Positions 44,538 through 52,789 of a stretch of DNA of 64,000 nt are shown here, in pieces. Location: assembly GCA_038116945.1 (NCBI GenBank), contig JAYOEY010000003.1:212369-276368 (forward strand), in the 5' to 3' direction. A model generated the notes under the pieces. That model was not told the DNA's origin, made no database searches, and saw nothing but the letters and a program-made list of their open reading frames with translations. The stretch comes from JAYOEY01 sp038116945 (lineage in GTDB: Bacteria > Pseudomonadota > Alphaproteobacteria > MPNO01 > UBA2964). The position numbers and the translations under genes are program-made. Position 1 is the stretch's first letter. Each line of letters starts with the position of its first letter.

Positions 44538-44557
44538 TGACGAGCCTGGGCGCTCCC

Positions 44558-45694
44558 CTACTTATCCACCCCGCCCCAGATCTCGTTGGCGAGATCGACG
44601 ATCATGCCGAGCTTGTCGAACTGTTCCTGTTCGGAGATCAAATTGCCGATGGCGTTGGATGAAAATCCGCACTGGGGCGACAGGCAGAGCTGGCTCAGAT
44701 CCACGTATTTCGCGGCTTCCTCGATGCGCTGTCTGATCTCGTCGCGGCTTTCCATCTCGCCGCGCTTGGTGGTCACGAGGCCGAGCACGATCTTCTTGTC
44801 GCCCTTCGGCACGTAGCGCAGCGGCGCGAACCCGCCGGAGCGCTCGTCGTCATATTCGAGGAAGAACCCGTCGACATCGGTCAGGTTGAACAGGTGATCG
44901 GCGATCGGCTCGTAATCGCCCTCGGCGAACCACAGGCTGCGCGCGTTGCCGCGGCACAGATGGACGCAGGCCGCCATGTCGTCGGGGCGGCCGCCGATGC
45001 AGTCGTTGATCAGGGCCGCGTAAGTACGCGGCAGCTCGTCCGGGTCCTCGCCGCGGTCGCGCGCATCGGCGCGCATCTTGCTGTCGCACAGATAGGCGAG
45101 GTTGGTGTCGTCGAACTGGATATAGCGGCACCCGGCATCGGCCAGCATGCCGATCTCCTGCCGGTAGAGCGCGGCCAGGTCGGCGAAGAAATCCGCCATC
45201 TCGGGATAGGCGTCGCGGGCGATCGCGTCGCGCCCGCCGCGGAAATGGGTCATGGTGGGCGACGGCATGGTGACCTTGGGCGTGGTGCCCGGCCCGGCGA
45301 CGGAGGCGAGGTATTTGTAGTTCTCCACCCCGATGCCTTCGGCGGGGAGCGCCATTTTCTTCGTGATCTCCACCGTCAGCGGCACGGCCTTTTCGCCGCC
45401 GGCCTTTGTCTGCTCGCCCTGGGCGAAGGCGCTCTTCAGATTGAAGTTGGTCTTGATGCCGTCGATCCGGTCGATGAAATCGAAATGGAAGCTTTCGCGC
45501 CGGTATTCGCCGTCGGTCACCGACAATATGCCGGCCGCCTGCTCCTTCTTCACGATGTCGGCGATACAGGCGTCTTCCGCCGCGCGCAGCTCTGCGTCGG
45601 AAATCCTGTCGGCTTTCCATTCCTCGCGCTTTTCCAGCAGCGAGTCGGGGCGCAGAAAACTGCCGACATGGTCGGCGCGAAACGGTCCTTTCAT
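44558..45694 (-). CDS. MetE C-terminal-like (cobalamin-independent methionine synthase II) family protein
   Basis: A 378-residue TIM-barrel protein of the MetE C-terminal/UROD-like family: ADHVGSFLRPDSLLEKREEW at the start, VTDGEYRRESFHFDFIDRID, then YIQFDDTNLAYLCD, CVHLCRGNARS (His and Cys of the Zn site) and LSPQCGFSSNAIGNL (Cys of the late site). The zinc-binding His/Cys set is present, so it could bind a thiol substrate. It is too short for full MetE because the N-terminal barrel is missing. Such stand-alone proteins often have unknown methyl donors. It converges with the helicase gene. The start was set at the ATG before KGPFRADHVGS. Confidence 0.85.
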   Translation of the reverse strand: MKGPFRADHVGSFLRPDSLLEKREEWKADRISDAELRAAEDACIADIVKKEQAAGILSVTDGEYRRESFHFDFIDRIDGIKTNFNLKSAFAQGEQTKAGGEKAVPLTVEITKKMALPAEGIGVENYKYLASVAGPGTTPKVTMPSPTMTHFRGGRDAIARDAYPEMADFFADLAALYRQEIGMLADAGCRYIQFDDTNLAYLCDSKMRADARDRGEDPDELPRTYAALINDCIGGRPDDMAACVHLCRGNARSLWFAEGDYEPIADHLFNLTDVDGFFLEYDDERSGGFAPLRYVPKGDKKIVLGLVTTKRGEMESRDEIRQRIEEAAKYVDLSQLCLSPQCGFSSNAIGNLISEQEQFDKLGMIVDLANEIWGGVDK

Positions 45695-45795
45695 CGGGCG
45701 ATCTCCCTTATCTTCGTTGTGCGGAAGGTGTAGCCCATCGGCGCGCCCTTTGCCACCGGGGACGGGGGGCGCGCGTTCCTTCAAACTCAATCGTC

Positions 45796-45818
45796 ATTAC
45801 CGGGCTTGACCCGGTAAT
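45796..45818. repeat. Palindromic repeat family A
   Basis: Palindrome attaccgggcttgacccggtaat preceded by tcgtc. Matches the family A pattern with an inner cgggcttgacccg. Confidence 0.78.
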
Positions 45819-45865
45819 CTGGTGCCAAGGTCGCCCGAACAGTTGACCTTGCTTGTTATCTTGAG

Positions 45866-45888
45866 ATTGCCGGAACAAGTCCGGCAAT
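45866..45888. repeat. Palindromic repeat family A
   Basis: Palindrome attgccggaacaagtccggcaat followed by gacggc. Together with the copy at 45796 it lies within 95 bases, in the inverted orientation relative to that copy. Confidence 0.78.
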
Positions 45889-45911
45889 GACGGCTGTTAT
45901 GATGAAAGGAA

Positions 45912-45936
45912 CCTCCCCGCCCGGGACCGGGGGAGG
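45912..45936. repeat. Palindromic repeat family B
   Basis: CCTCCCC arm at the left and GGGGAGG arm at the right around cgcccgggaccg, followed by attgaggagggggtc. Family B as at 44451. Confidence 0.7.
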
Positions 45937-46073
45937 ATTGAGGAGGGGGTCGACCCGGGCAGGGCACGGAAATTGGACATTCCGGGCCGGGCTTAATAGG
46001 CTCCTCCGTCAGGGTGCGGCGAGGATCGCCGCCCCGGTGCCACGATTACGCAAAAACAGCAGGGAGCAGTTTC

Positions 46074-47096
46074 ATGAGTTTACGCATTTCAATGGCCGCC
46101 TTCGCCGCCCCATTGGCCGCCGCGGGCGCGCTGGCCGCGGGCGCGGCATCTGCCGCCGGGTTCTATGACGGCAAGCAGATCACGCTGGCGGTTTCGGCGG
46201 GCGCGGGCGGCGGTTACGGCTCGGTCGCCCAGATCGTGACCAAGCACCTGCCGCGCTTTATCGAGGGCAATCCGACCATGGTGCCGACCTACATGCCGAA
46301 GGCCGGCGGGCTGGCCGCGGCGAACTACATCTACAACGCCGCGCCCAGGACCGGCACGGTGATCGGGCTGCTGCGCAACGCCACCGCGTTCGGCCAGGCG
46401 ATGGGATCGCCCGGCGTGAAGTACGACGTGCGCAAGATGGGCTGGATCGGCGTCACAGGGCCGATCGTCAACGTGCTGGCGGTGCGCAAGGATTCGCCGG
46501 TCAACACGCTGGAGCAGATGAAGAGCAAGGAAGTCGTGCTCGGCGGCACCGGCAAGCTGGGGACGCTCTATACCTTCCCGACCGCTTTGAACGCGGTGCT
46601 GGGCTACAAATCCAGGATCGTGCTGGGCTATCGCGGCACAAGCGACGTGCGCGGCGCGCTCGACCGCAACGAGGTGCAGGGCATGGTGCAGCCCTGGCCC
46701 AACTGGCAGCGCAGCCATTTCCACAAGCAGAAGCTGGTGAACTATGTGGTGCAGTTCGGCTTCAAGCGCGAGCCCGGCCTGCCCGATACGCCGACCATGA
46801 TCGAGCTGGGCCGCAATGCCGACGAGAAGAAGATGCTGCGTCTCGTCAGCTCGCCGGGCATCACCGGGCGTAATTTCGGCCTGCCGCCGGGCGTGCCGAA
46901 GGCGCGTCTGATGGAGCTGCGCAAGGCGTTCAACGCGATGGTCAAGGACAAGGCCTATATGGAAGACATGAAAAAACGCAAGCGCATGATGGCGCCGCTG
47001 ACCGGCGAGGAACAGGCGGCCCTGTTCGAGGAGGTGCTGAGCACGCCCAAGCCGCTGGTTGATCGCATCCGCGTCGCACTGGGATACAAGAAGTAG
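46074..47096 (+). CDS. TctC-type tripartite tricarboxylate transporter binding protein
   Basis: A 340-residue secreted protein. Its signal peptide ends near AASAAG, and the mature part begins FYDGKQITLAVSAGAGGGY. The TctC-like fold is suggested by PTYMPKAGGLAAANYIYNAA (a ligand-binding loop), SKEVVLGGTGKLGTLYTFPT and GYRGTSDVRGALDRNEVQG. Such proteins catch carboxylic acids for TctAB transporters or act in sensing. No tctA/tctB lie near, so it is an orphan. AGGGAG is placed 8 bases before the ATG, and a good terminator follows the stop. Confidence 0.86.
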   Translation: MSLRISMAAFAAPLAAAGALAAGAASAAGFYDGKQITLAVSAGAGGGYGSVAQIVTKHLPRFIEGNPTMVPTYMPKAGGLAAANYIYNAAPRTGTVIGLLRNATAFGQAMGSPGVKYDVRKMGWIGVTGPIVNVLAVRKDSPVNTLEQMKSKEVVLGGTGKLGTLYTFPTALNAVLGYKSRIVLGYRGTSDVRGALDRNEVQGMVQPWPNWQRSHFHKQKLVNYVVQFGFKREPGLPDTPTMIELGRNADEKKMLRLVSSPGITGRNFGLPPGVPKARLMELRKAFNAMVKDKAYMEDMKKRKRMMAPLTGEEQAALFEEVLSTPKPLVDRIRVALGYKK

Positions 47097-47123
47097 AAAA
47101 GACGGCAACAGCCGGCGTTTAGA

Positions 47124-47152
47124 GCGGGGCCCTGCGGGGTCCCGCTTTTTTT
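47124..47152 (+). terminator. Rho-independent terminator after the TctC gene
   Basis: The stem is GCGGGGCCC (47124-47132) with GGGTCCCGC (47137-47145), with one G-T pair, followed by a T7 run. It lies 28 bases after the stop. Confidence 0.88.
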
Positions 47153-47176
47153 GTGACGAAAGAGCCCCCCTCCTTA

Positions 47177-47200
47177 CCTCCCCCCGCAAGCGTGGGGAGG
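47177..47200. repeat. Palindromic repeat family B
   Basis: CCTCCCC...GGGGAGG around cgcaagcg. In the gap between the terminator and the SDR gene. Confidence 0.72.
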
Positions 47201-47225
47201 GGCTTCAGACAACGCAGCCTGCAAT

Positions 47226-47250
47226 CCCCTCCCCCAATATTGGGGAAGGG
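47226..47250. repeat. Palindromic repeat family B
   Basis: Unit cccctcccccaatattgggg with gaaggg on its right side, almost the same as the copy at 44451 (centre tattgg against tgttgg). Confidence 0.75.
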
Positions 47251-47353
47251 TCAGGGAGGGGGTTAACGGTTGAGGGGGTAAACCCCGCCGCTTGCTGGAT
47301 ATCCCGTTCGACGATTACGCTATCCGCCTATAACGAACGGGGAGACTCAGGAA

Positions 47354-48097
47354 ATGTCAGACGGATCGCTGAACGGTAAAATCGCGCTGGTCACCGGCGC
47401 GGGACAGGGGATCGGCAAGCATGCGGCGAAAACGCTGGCCGAGGCCGGCGCGGCGGTCGCGGTCGCCGATCTGAACGCGGAGACCGCCGCGGCGACGGCC
47501 GCCGAGCTGGATGCGATCTCGAAGGCGATCCCGGTCGCGGTCGATGTACGGGACGAGGCCGCGGTGAAGGACGCCATGGCGCAGGCGGCGTCCGAGCTGG
47601 GCGGGATCGATATCGTGATCGCCAATGCCGGCATCGTGCCGCATTTCCGCTGGGGGCTGCCGTCCTGGCCACGCGTCGCCGACATGGACGAGGAATTCTG
47701 GGACCGGGTGATTCGCACCAATTTGTACGGCACGTTCTTCGCCGCCAAGCACGCCATCCCGCACATGCGGGCGCGCGACGGCGGCCATATCGTGACGCTC
47801 TATGGCGGCGGCGGGCTCGGCGCGCTGGCCTACATGACCACCAAGGATTCGATCCGCACCTTTACGCGGTTCCTGTCGGACGAGGTGAAGGACGACAATA
47901 TCTGCGCCGTCACCTTCTCGCCGCGCCTGCCGATCGCCACCGAAACCGCCCCCGACGAAGCCAAGGAGCGCATGCCCGGCCCCGACGTGCTGGGTCAGGC
48001 GTTCGTGCTGTGCGCCTCCCTGCCGATGAGCGAGACCGGAAAGTGCGTGGCGATCGAGGACGGCAGGCTGGTGACGGAAGGGCCGCGGGAGGGGTGA
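47354..48097 (+). CDS. Short-chain dehydrogenase/reductase with altered Ser position
   Basis: A 247-residue classical SDR. The N-terminal KIALVTGAGQGIGKHAAKTL is the cofactor motif, IDIVIANAGIVPHF the NNAG-type block and YMTTKDSIRTFTRFL the YxxxK. The usual Ser about 13 residues before the Tyr is missing; the stretch is HIVTLYGGGGLGALAY. This could change the active site. There is no obvious partner gene. Substrate unknown. A ribosome site GGGGAGA precedes the ATG by about 10 bases. Confidence 0.85.
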   Translation: MSDGSLNGKIALVTGAGQGIGKHAAKTLAEAGAAVAVADLNAETAAATAAELDAISKAIPVAVDVRDEAAVKDAMAQAASELGGIDIVIANAGIVPHFRWGLPSWPRVADMDEEFWDRVIRTNLYGTFFAAKHAIPHMRARDGGHIVTLYGGGGLGALAYMTTKDSIRTFTRFLSDEVKDDNICAVTFSPRLPIATETAPDEAKERMPGPDVLGQAFVLCASLPMSETGKCVAIEDGRLVTEGPREG

Positions 48098-48190
48098 GGT
48101 TCGGCGCTCGGGGACGTCTTTCGCTTCCGCGGCCGAGACCCCCGGCCCGATTGTCTTGAATTCGGTTCGAGACGACCCTACCTTTACCGC

Positions 48191-48625
48191 ATGCGAATAT
48201 TGCCGCAGACCTCTGGCAGGAACGCGCCGTCGCCAGGACGGCTGGCCTTTTTGCTGATCCTGATGCTGGCGGTCGCGACCGGTCAGTTTTCGTTTGCGGC
48301 CGTCGCCGATGCCGCCGGGATGCACGGCCATTCGCATTCCGAACACGTCCTCGATAGTCTTGATCCGGACGGTCATGGGCCGGACGGGCATGTTCCGGAC
48401 GGTCACGGGCCGGACGGGCATGTTCCGGGTGAAAACAATATGGCGCCCGCTCACTGCGGCGCGTCTTCCTGCGCGCAGCACTGTTCCGCGCGCCTCGCCG
48501 CGGGTCCGGAATTTGACGTTTCGTCTTCCGTTCTGCGTCTGCAGGCGACGGACCTCCCGCTGCTTCGATCGCTCTATCTCGACAGCGATCCGCCGGTCCC
48601 CCGAGACGGCTTCTCCCGCACTTAA
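48191..48625 (+). CDS. His/Asp-rich secreted protein at the head of a copper-resistance group
   Basis: A 144-residue protein with a signal-like N-terminus (LAFLLILMLAVATGQFSFAA), a His-rich stretch (GMHGHSHSEHV) and a repeated GPDGHVPDGHGPDGHVP tract encoded by two 30-base DNA repeats (48367-48396, 48397-48426). A CGASSCAQHC block follows and might bind metal. It precedes the cupredoxin gene by 132 bases on the same strand. It resembles the small Cys/His proteins near cop operons (DUF2946-like in placement), but I cannot assign the family. Metal chelation in the periplasm is inference. Confidence 0.62.
   Translation: MRILPQTSGRNAPSPGRLAFLLILMLAVATGQFSFAAVADAAGMHGHSHSEHVLDSLDPDGHGPDGHVPDGHGPDGHVPGENNMAPAHCGASSCAQHCSARLAAGPEFDVSSSVLRLQATDLPLLRSLYLDSDPPVPRDGFSRT
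48367..48426. repeat. Tandem 30-base repeat in the His-rich coding region
   Basis: Two copies of a 30-base unit, identical but for one base (catgggcc against cacgggcc), encoding the DGHGPDGHVP repeat. Confidence 0.82.
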
Positions 48626-48757
48626 GCGACTGGCGCAGATTCGCGGTTCCGACGGATCCGGTTCCCCGGCCGAGCCATGACGCCGACGGCGCTCATTGCG
48701 CCGGCGGAGCCTCTGCAAGTCGCCTGTCCCTGCATTCGAAAACACGGAGAAATCACC

Positions 48758-49336
48758 ATGCGTCTCTCACGAAAACTGAAACCGGCATGCGCTTCGGCGG
48801 CTGCAATGCTCCTGGCCCTTTCCGCATCCTCCGCCGCCTTCGCCGCAGGGCAGCACCGGGGCGGCCACGGGCATTCGTCCGGAGGGCACGGCCACGCCGA
48901 GGCCATCGGCGAGCCGGGCAAGGCATCGGCCGTCTCGCGCACCATCGACATCGTCATGATCGACAACCGTTACATGCCCGAGAAGGTTTCGGTCAAAAAG
49001 GGCGAAACCGTCCGCTTCAGGATCACCAACAAGGGCGAGTTCGTGCACGAATTCAACATCGGCACGGCGGCCATGCACAAGGCCCACCAGAAGGAAATGG
49101 CGATGATGTTCGAGCATGGCGTGCTGGAGGCGGACAAAATCCATCGTGACCGGATGAAGATGAAAATGCCCGACGGGCACAGCATGGAACATAACGACCC
49201 GAACAGCGCGCTTCTGGAACCGGGCAAGACGGCGGACATCGTCTGGAAGTTCCCGGCCGACGGGACGCTCGAGTTCGCCTGCAACATTCCCGGACATTAC
49301 GAATCCGGGATGACGGGTCCGATTACCCTTGAATGA
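48758..49336 (+). CDS. Periplasmic cupredoxin (plastocyanin-like) protein
   Basis: A 192-residue secreted protein. The signal peptide ends near ASSAAFAAG. A His/Gly-rich linker (GQHRGGHGHSSGGHGHAEA) follows, then a cupredoxin domain with IDNRYMPEKVSVKKGETVRF, NKGEFVHEFNIG (first His) and FACNIPGHYESGMTGPI (Cys, His, Met ligands of type 1 copper). A Met-rich insert (KEMAMMFEHGVLEAD, RMKMKMPDGHSMEHN) suggests extra copper sites. It probably binds copper in the periplasm for CopA. ACGGAGAA precedes the ATG. It is followed by copA after 66 bases. Confidence 0.88.
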   Translation: MRLSRKLKPACASAAAMLLALSASSAAFAAGQHRGGHGHSSGGHGHAEAIGEPGKASAVSRTIDIVMIDNRYMPEKVSVKKGETVRFRITNKGEFVHEFNIGTAAMHKAHQKEMAMMFEHGVLEADKIHRDRMKMKMPDGHSMEHNDPNSALLEPGKTADIVWKFPADGTLEFACNIPGHYESGMTGPITLE

Positions 49337-49402
49337 CATCGGGCGGAGCCCCCGGTCGCGATCGGGGGCTGTTCCCTTCATCGACACAGAAGGAGATTGA
49401 CG

Positions 49403-51121
49403 ATGTCCCGTCAAATGCACCTGCCGCTGCCATTGGCCCTCGTGGCCGCAGCGGCGGCGTTTTCGGTCCTGGCGACCGCGCAGTCCGCCACATACAACCT
49501 GACGGTCGACCCGGTAAAAATCGACACGGGCGATTTCGTAAGGGAAGGGGTCGGCTTTAACGGCGGGTCTCCCGGCCCGGTTCTTCGCTTCAAGGAAGGC
49601 GAAGAGGTCACCATCAACGTCACCAACAACCTCAGCGAAACCACCTCCATTCACTGGCACGGGCTCATCGTCCCTTTCCGGCAGGACGGCGTACCCACGA
49701 TCAGTTTCGACGGCATCAAGCCGGGCGAGACCTTCACCTACAAATTCCCGATCGTTCAGGCCGGCACCTACTGGTACCACAGCCATTCGGGATTCCAGGA
49801 ACCCGACGGGGCCTACGGCGCAATCGTGATCGAGCCCAAAAAGCCCGAACCGTTCCGCTACGATCGCGAACACGTCGTACAGCTCGCCGACAAGCATCCG
49901 CACAGCGGACACCGCATCATGCGGAACCTCAAGATGATGCCCGACTACTACAACCGCATGCAGCGGACGGCAGACGATTTCTTCAGCGATGTCGCCAGAA
50001 AGGGGCTGGGCGCGACCCTGTCGGACCGCGGCGACTGGGGCGACATGCGCATGATGCCGACCGACATCGAGGATGTGCAGGGCTTCACGCCACTGATCAA
50101 CGGCAAGGGACCGAAACAGAACTGGACCGGCCTTTTCAAAAAGGGCGAACGCGTCCGGCTCCGCTTCATCAACTCGTCGGCGATGACCTATTTCGACATC
50201 CGCATACCCGGACTGAAAATGACGGTGGTCAATGCGGACGGCAACAATGTCTGGCCGGTCCCCGTCGACGAGTTCCGCATCGCCGTGGCCGAGACATACG
50301 ACGTGATCGTGCGCCCGACCGAGGATAAGGCCTATACCATCTTCGCCGAATCGATGGGCCGCTCCGCCTTTGCCCGCGGAACGCTGGCGCCCGGAGAAGG
50401 GATGACGGCCGACATCCCGCCTATGAGAGACCGGCCGCTTCTGACCATGGCCGACATGGGCATGGCGCACGGTCATGAAGGCCACGGATCGATGTCGGGC
50501 ATGGATCACGGCGCCATGAAGGGCATGGATCACGGCTCTATGGGCGCCAAGGGCGGCATGGGCGGGATGGACCATTCCGCGCACGGATCGATGGGATCGA
50601 AAAAATCCGATCCGTTCTACGCCCCGGGAAGCGGGCTGGCACCGTCCGCCGCCAACGGCGGAAAGTTCCTGTCCTACAAGGACCTGAAGGCCCAGAAACC
50701 GCTCTACAGCCACCGCGACGCGACGCGGGAGATCGAAATCCGCATCACCGGAAACATGGAGCGGTACTTGTGGACCCTGAACGGCGTCAAGTATCGCGAC
50801 GCCGAACCCATCCGCCTGACATACGGCGAACGGGTCCGGTTCAAGTTCGTCAACGAGACCATGATGACCCATCCGATGCATCTGCACGGCATGTGGTCGA
50901 TCCTCGATACCGGCGCCAGGAAATGGAACCCGATCAAGCACGTGGTCAGCGTCTCGCCGGGGACCACCGTCTACATGGAAACCGAGGTGGATGCGCCCGG
51001 CCAGTGGGCGTTCCACTGCCACCTGTCCTATCACGCCGCTGCCGGCATGTTCCGGAAAGTCATCGTGGAAGGCGGGCCGAAACCGGCGAACGCCGCCGGG
51101 AAGAAGGAGACCCGGCGATGA
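49403..51121 (+). CDS. copA: Copper-resistance multicopper oxidase CopA
   Basis: A 572-residue multicopper oxidase. Copper sites: TSIHWHGLIVP and TYWYHSHSGFQEPDG (first pair), THPMHLHGMWSILDTG and WAFHCHLSYHAAAGMFRKV (last pair, with type 1 Cys and axial Met). The central Met/His-rich tract (GHEGHGSMSGMDHGAMKGMDHG) is the CopA-type copper loop. It oxidises or sequesters Cu(I) in the periplasm. A Sec-like signal is present; the Tat RR motif common in CopA was not seen. ATG 49403 has AGGAG 8 bases before it. The copB start overlaps the stop (ATGA). Confidence 0.93.
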   Translation: MSRQMHLPLPLALVAAAAAFSVLATAQSATYNLTVDPVKIDTGDFVREGVGFNGGSPGPVLRFKEGEEVTINVTNNLSETTSIHWHGLIVPFRQDGVPTISFDGIKPGETFTYKFPIVQAGTYWYHSHSGFQEPDGAYGAIVIEPKKPEPFRYDREHVVQLADKHPHSGHRIMRNLKMMPDYYNRMQRTADDFFSDVARKGLGATLSDRGDWGDMRMMPTDIEDVQGFTPLINGKGPKQNWTGLFKKGERVRLRFINSSAMTYFDIRIPGLKMTVVNADGNNVWPVPVDEFRIAVAETYDVIVRPTEDKAYTIFAESMGRSAFARGTLAPGEGMTADIPPMRDRPLLTMADMGMAHGHEGHGSMSGMDHGAMKGMDHGSMGAKGGMGGMDHSAHGSMGSKKSDPFYAPGSGLAPSAANGGKFLSYKDLKAQKPLYSHRDATREIEIRITGNMERYLWTLNGVKYRDAEPIRLTYGERVRFKFVNETMMTHPMHLHGMWSILDTGARKWNPIKHVVSVSPGTTVYMETEVDAPGQWAFHCHLSYHAAAGMFRKVIVEGGPKPANAAGKKETRR

Positions 51122-51837
51122 AGTTCCGGACTCCCGCTATGGCCGCTGTCCTGGCATCCGCTCTCGTCGCGGCTCCGGCAATCGCCCAGGAGACCGGCTT
51201 CATCGCCTACGGATTGCAGCTTGAGGAGCTGGAATACCGAAGAGGCGACGCGGCCGAGGACCTCGCGGTCTGGAACGGAGACGCCTTCATCGGGAGCGAT
51301 GAAATTCGTCTCCGATGGCTGGGGGAGGCCGAATACGACCTCGAGGCGGACAGGTTCGAAACGATGGAAAATCGACTCGTCCTGCAAACGCCGGTGTCCG
51401 ATTTCTTCGACGCGAAGGCCGGGCTGCGCCTCGATTCGCCGAAAGGCAAAAGCCGCTGGTATGGCGTCCTCGGGATCACCGGGCTTGCAAAACAGTGGAT
51501 CGAGATTGATGCCGATATCTTTGTCAGCGAGATCGGCGACGTGTCCGCCCGGCTCGATGCGGAATACGAGATGCTCCTGACCAACCGTCTCGTCCTCACC
51601 CCGTCGGCGGACATCGACTTTGCATTCTCGGACGACCGGAAGATGGATGTCGGAACCGGGTTGAGCAAAATTGAGATCGGGCTTCGCCTCAGCTACGACC
51701 TCGTCGACCGGGCCGTGTCGCCTTATCTGGGGCTGGTCTGGGAACGGAAATTCGGCCGTACCGCCGATATCGCCCGCGAAGAGGGAGAGGATACCGACAG
51801 CTGGTTTCTCGCTGCCGGCATGAAAGTCATGTTCTGA
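51118..51837 (+). CDS. copB: Outer-membrane copper-resistance protein CopB
   Basis: A 239-residue protein with signal sequence (ending AIAQE) and a beta-barrel-like alternating pattern: YRRGDAAEDLAVWNGDAFIG, IRLRWLGEAEYDLEADRFE, IGLRLSYDLVDRAVSPYLG and a last Phe in MKVMF typical of outer-membrane barrels. It matches CopB of cop operons. It lacks the Met-rich N-terminal repeats of longer CopB, so it is the short form. Coupled to copA by ATGA. CopB helps keep copper out of the periplasm; the detail is not known. Confidence 0.88.
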   Translation: MKFRTPAMAAVLASALVAAPAIAQETGFIAYGLQLEELEYRRGDAAEDLAVWNGDAFIGSDEIRLRWLGEAEYDLEADRFETMENRLVLQTPVSDFFDAKAGLRLDSPKGKSRWYGVLGITGLAKQWIEIDADIFVSEIGDVSARLDAEYEMLLTNRLVLTPSADIDFAFSDDRKMDVGTGLSKIEIGLRLSYDLVDRAVSPYLGLVWERKFGRTADIAREEGEDTDSWFLAAGMKVMF

Positions 51838-51865
51838 AGGCCGGTTCGGGACGGGCCCGCAGAGA

Positions 51866-51892
51866 CCGGGCCGTAACATTGTTGCGGCCCGG
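51866..51892. terminator. Strong hairpin after copB, terminator-like
   Basis: CCGGGCCG pairing with CGGCCCGG, with AAC/GTT inside and a 3-base loop. No T-run follows, so it may act as an RNA-stabilising or attenuation hairpin. It lies 28 bases after the copB stop. Confidence 0.6.
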
Positions 51893-52023
51893 CTCAAGCG
51901 CCATCGGGCGCCTTTGGATCATATGAAATCTTCCGGCAGGCGCGCCGCAGCGACTTGCCCAACCGGTGACGAACCGATGAAAAACGACCAACTTTCACTG
52001 TACCCGCTGTCAGGAGACAATTG

Positions 52024-52491
52024 ATGACCATCCCATCCAGACGCCTGTTCCTCAGAATTGCCGGAATCGGCCTCCTTACAACGTTTGGCCAAAGCGTGTC
52101 CGCGGTTGCCAGAGCCCCGGCGGCCGCGTTGCATCTGTACAAATCGCCTTATTGCGGATGTTGCCAGGCGTGGGGGCAGCATATGCGAGGGGCCGGATTC
52201 AGTGTCGTGGAGACGAACGTCGAGGATCTCGATCCCCTCAAGCAGCGGCTTGGCATTCCCCCGGAGCTTCGCTCCTGCCATACGGCGACGGTCCAGGGCT
52301 ATGTGGTTGAAGGCCACGTGCCGGCCAAGGATGTCCTGAGAATGCTGTCCGAACGGCCGGCGGCCACGGGGCTGGCGGTACCGGGCATGCCCATTGGCTC
52401 CCCGGGAATGGAACAGGGACAACGCATCGATCCCTATTCCGTCGTTCTCTTCTCTCCCGACCGGAAAACCATATTTTCACGCTACCGATAA
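52024..52491 (+). CDS. DUF411 copper-associated protein
   Basis: A 155-residue secreted protein with an RR-containing start (TIPSRRLFLRIAGIGLLTTFG), which may be Tat-type, and the DUF411 core: LHLYKSPYCGCCQAWGQHMR (CGCC metal site), RSCHTATVQGYVVEGHVPA and LAVPGMPIGSPGME. DUF411 proteins are linked to copper resistance (CopG-like). AGGAGA precedes the ATG. It closes the copper group after the hairpin. The CGCC site can bind Cu or Ag in family knowledge. Confidence 0.88.
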   Translation: MTIPSRRLFLRIAGIGLLTTFGQSVSAVARAPAAALHLYKSPYCGCCQAWGQHMRGAGFSVVETNVEDLDPLKQRLGIPPELRSCHTATVQGYVVEGHVPAKDVLRMLSERPAATGLAVPGMPIGSPGMEQGQRIDPYSVVLFSPDRKTIFSRYR

Positions 52492-52594
52492 TCCGGATTG
52501 AAAAGACGGTTCCGGTTTTGGCCGCATCGGGTGGAATCGGCGGGAGAGGGGTGAGGCGACGGCCCCAATACCTATCGCGACGGCGCCTGCAATT

Positions 52595-52789
52595 TCAAAA
52601 CCGTTTCGGCAATCCTGCCTGCGCCAGAACCGCGTTCGCGGTATGTCGGGACTTAATGGTTACCTGAACGGGGAAGTGGCGGTTTGTTATCGGGCTTCGC
52701 CAGATTTCGTGCGAACCTTTACCCGGTCGCACCACTTCGCACCCAGCATCGCGGAGAATGCGTTTGAGGTCCCGCGTATAGTTCGCCAT
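52595..52789 (-). CDS. hicA: HicA-family toxin
   Basis: A 64-residue small basic protein. RDLKRILRDAGCEVVRPGKGSHEIWRS shows the double-stranded-RNA-binding-like HicA fold with the catalytic GSHEIW His, and HFPVQVTIKSRHTANAVLAQAGL continues the pattern. HicA toxins cut mRNA. It is downstream of the antitoxin-like gene and shares one base with it. The order antitoxin then toxin is inverted from the common hicAB order. Size is usual. Confidence 0.85.
   Translation of the reverse strand: MANYTRDLKRILRDAGCEVVRPGKGSHEIWRSPITNRHFPVQVTIKSRHTANAVLAQAGLPKRF

Larger units (their letters stand above)
44327..44557. other. Intergenic region filled with palindromic repeats
   Basis: 231 bases after the helicase stop and before the converging MetE-like gene. 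It holds three palindromes (44379-44400, 44451-44474, 44516-44537). No gene or obvious U-run terminator. It probably marks the right border of the A/T-rich insert. Confidence 0.6.
45695..46073. other. 379-base intergenic region with palindromic repeats
   Basis: Between the MetE-like gene and the TctC gene, which diverge. It holds palindromes 45796-45818 (attaccgggcttgacccggtaat), 45866-45888 (attgccggaacaagtccggcaat) and 45912-45936 (cctcccc type). AGGGAG at 46061 is the ribosome site for the TctC gene. No gene seen in it. Confidence 0.6.

Noticed and set aside
44327..44557. carB after the defence pair
   Set aside because: The next gene is a MetE-like protein on the opposite strand, and no carB motifs occur in the window.
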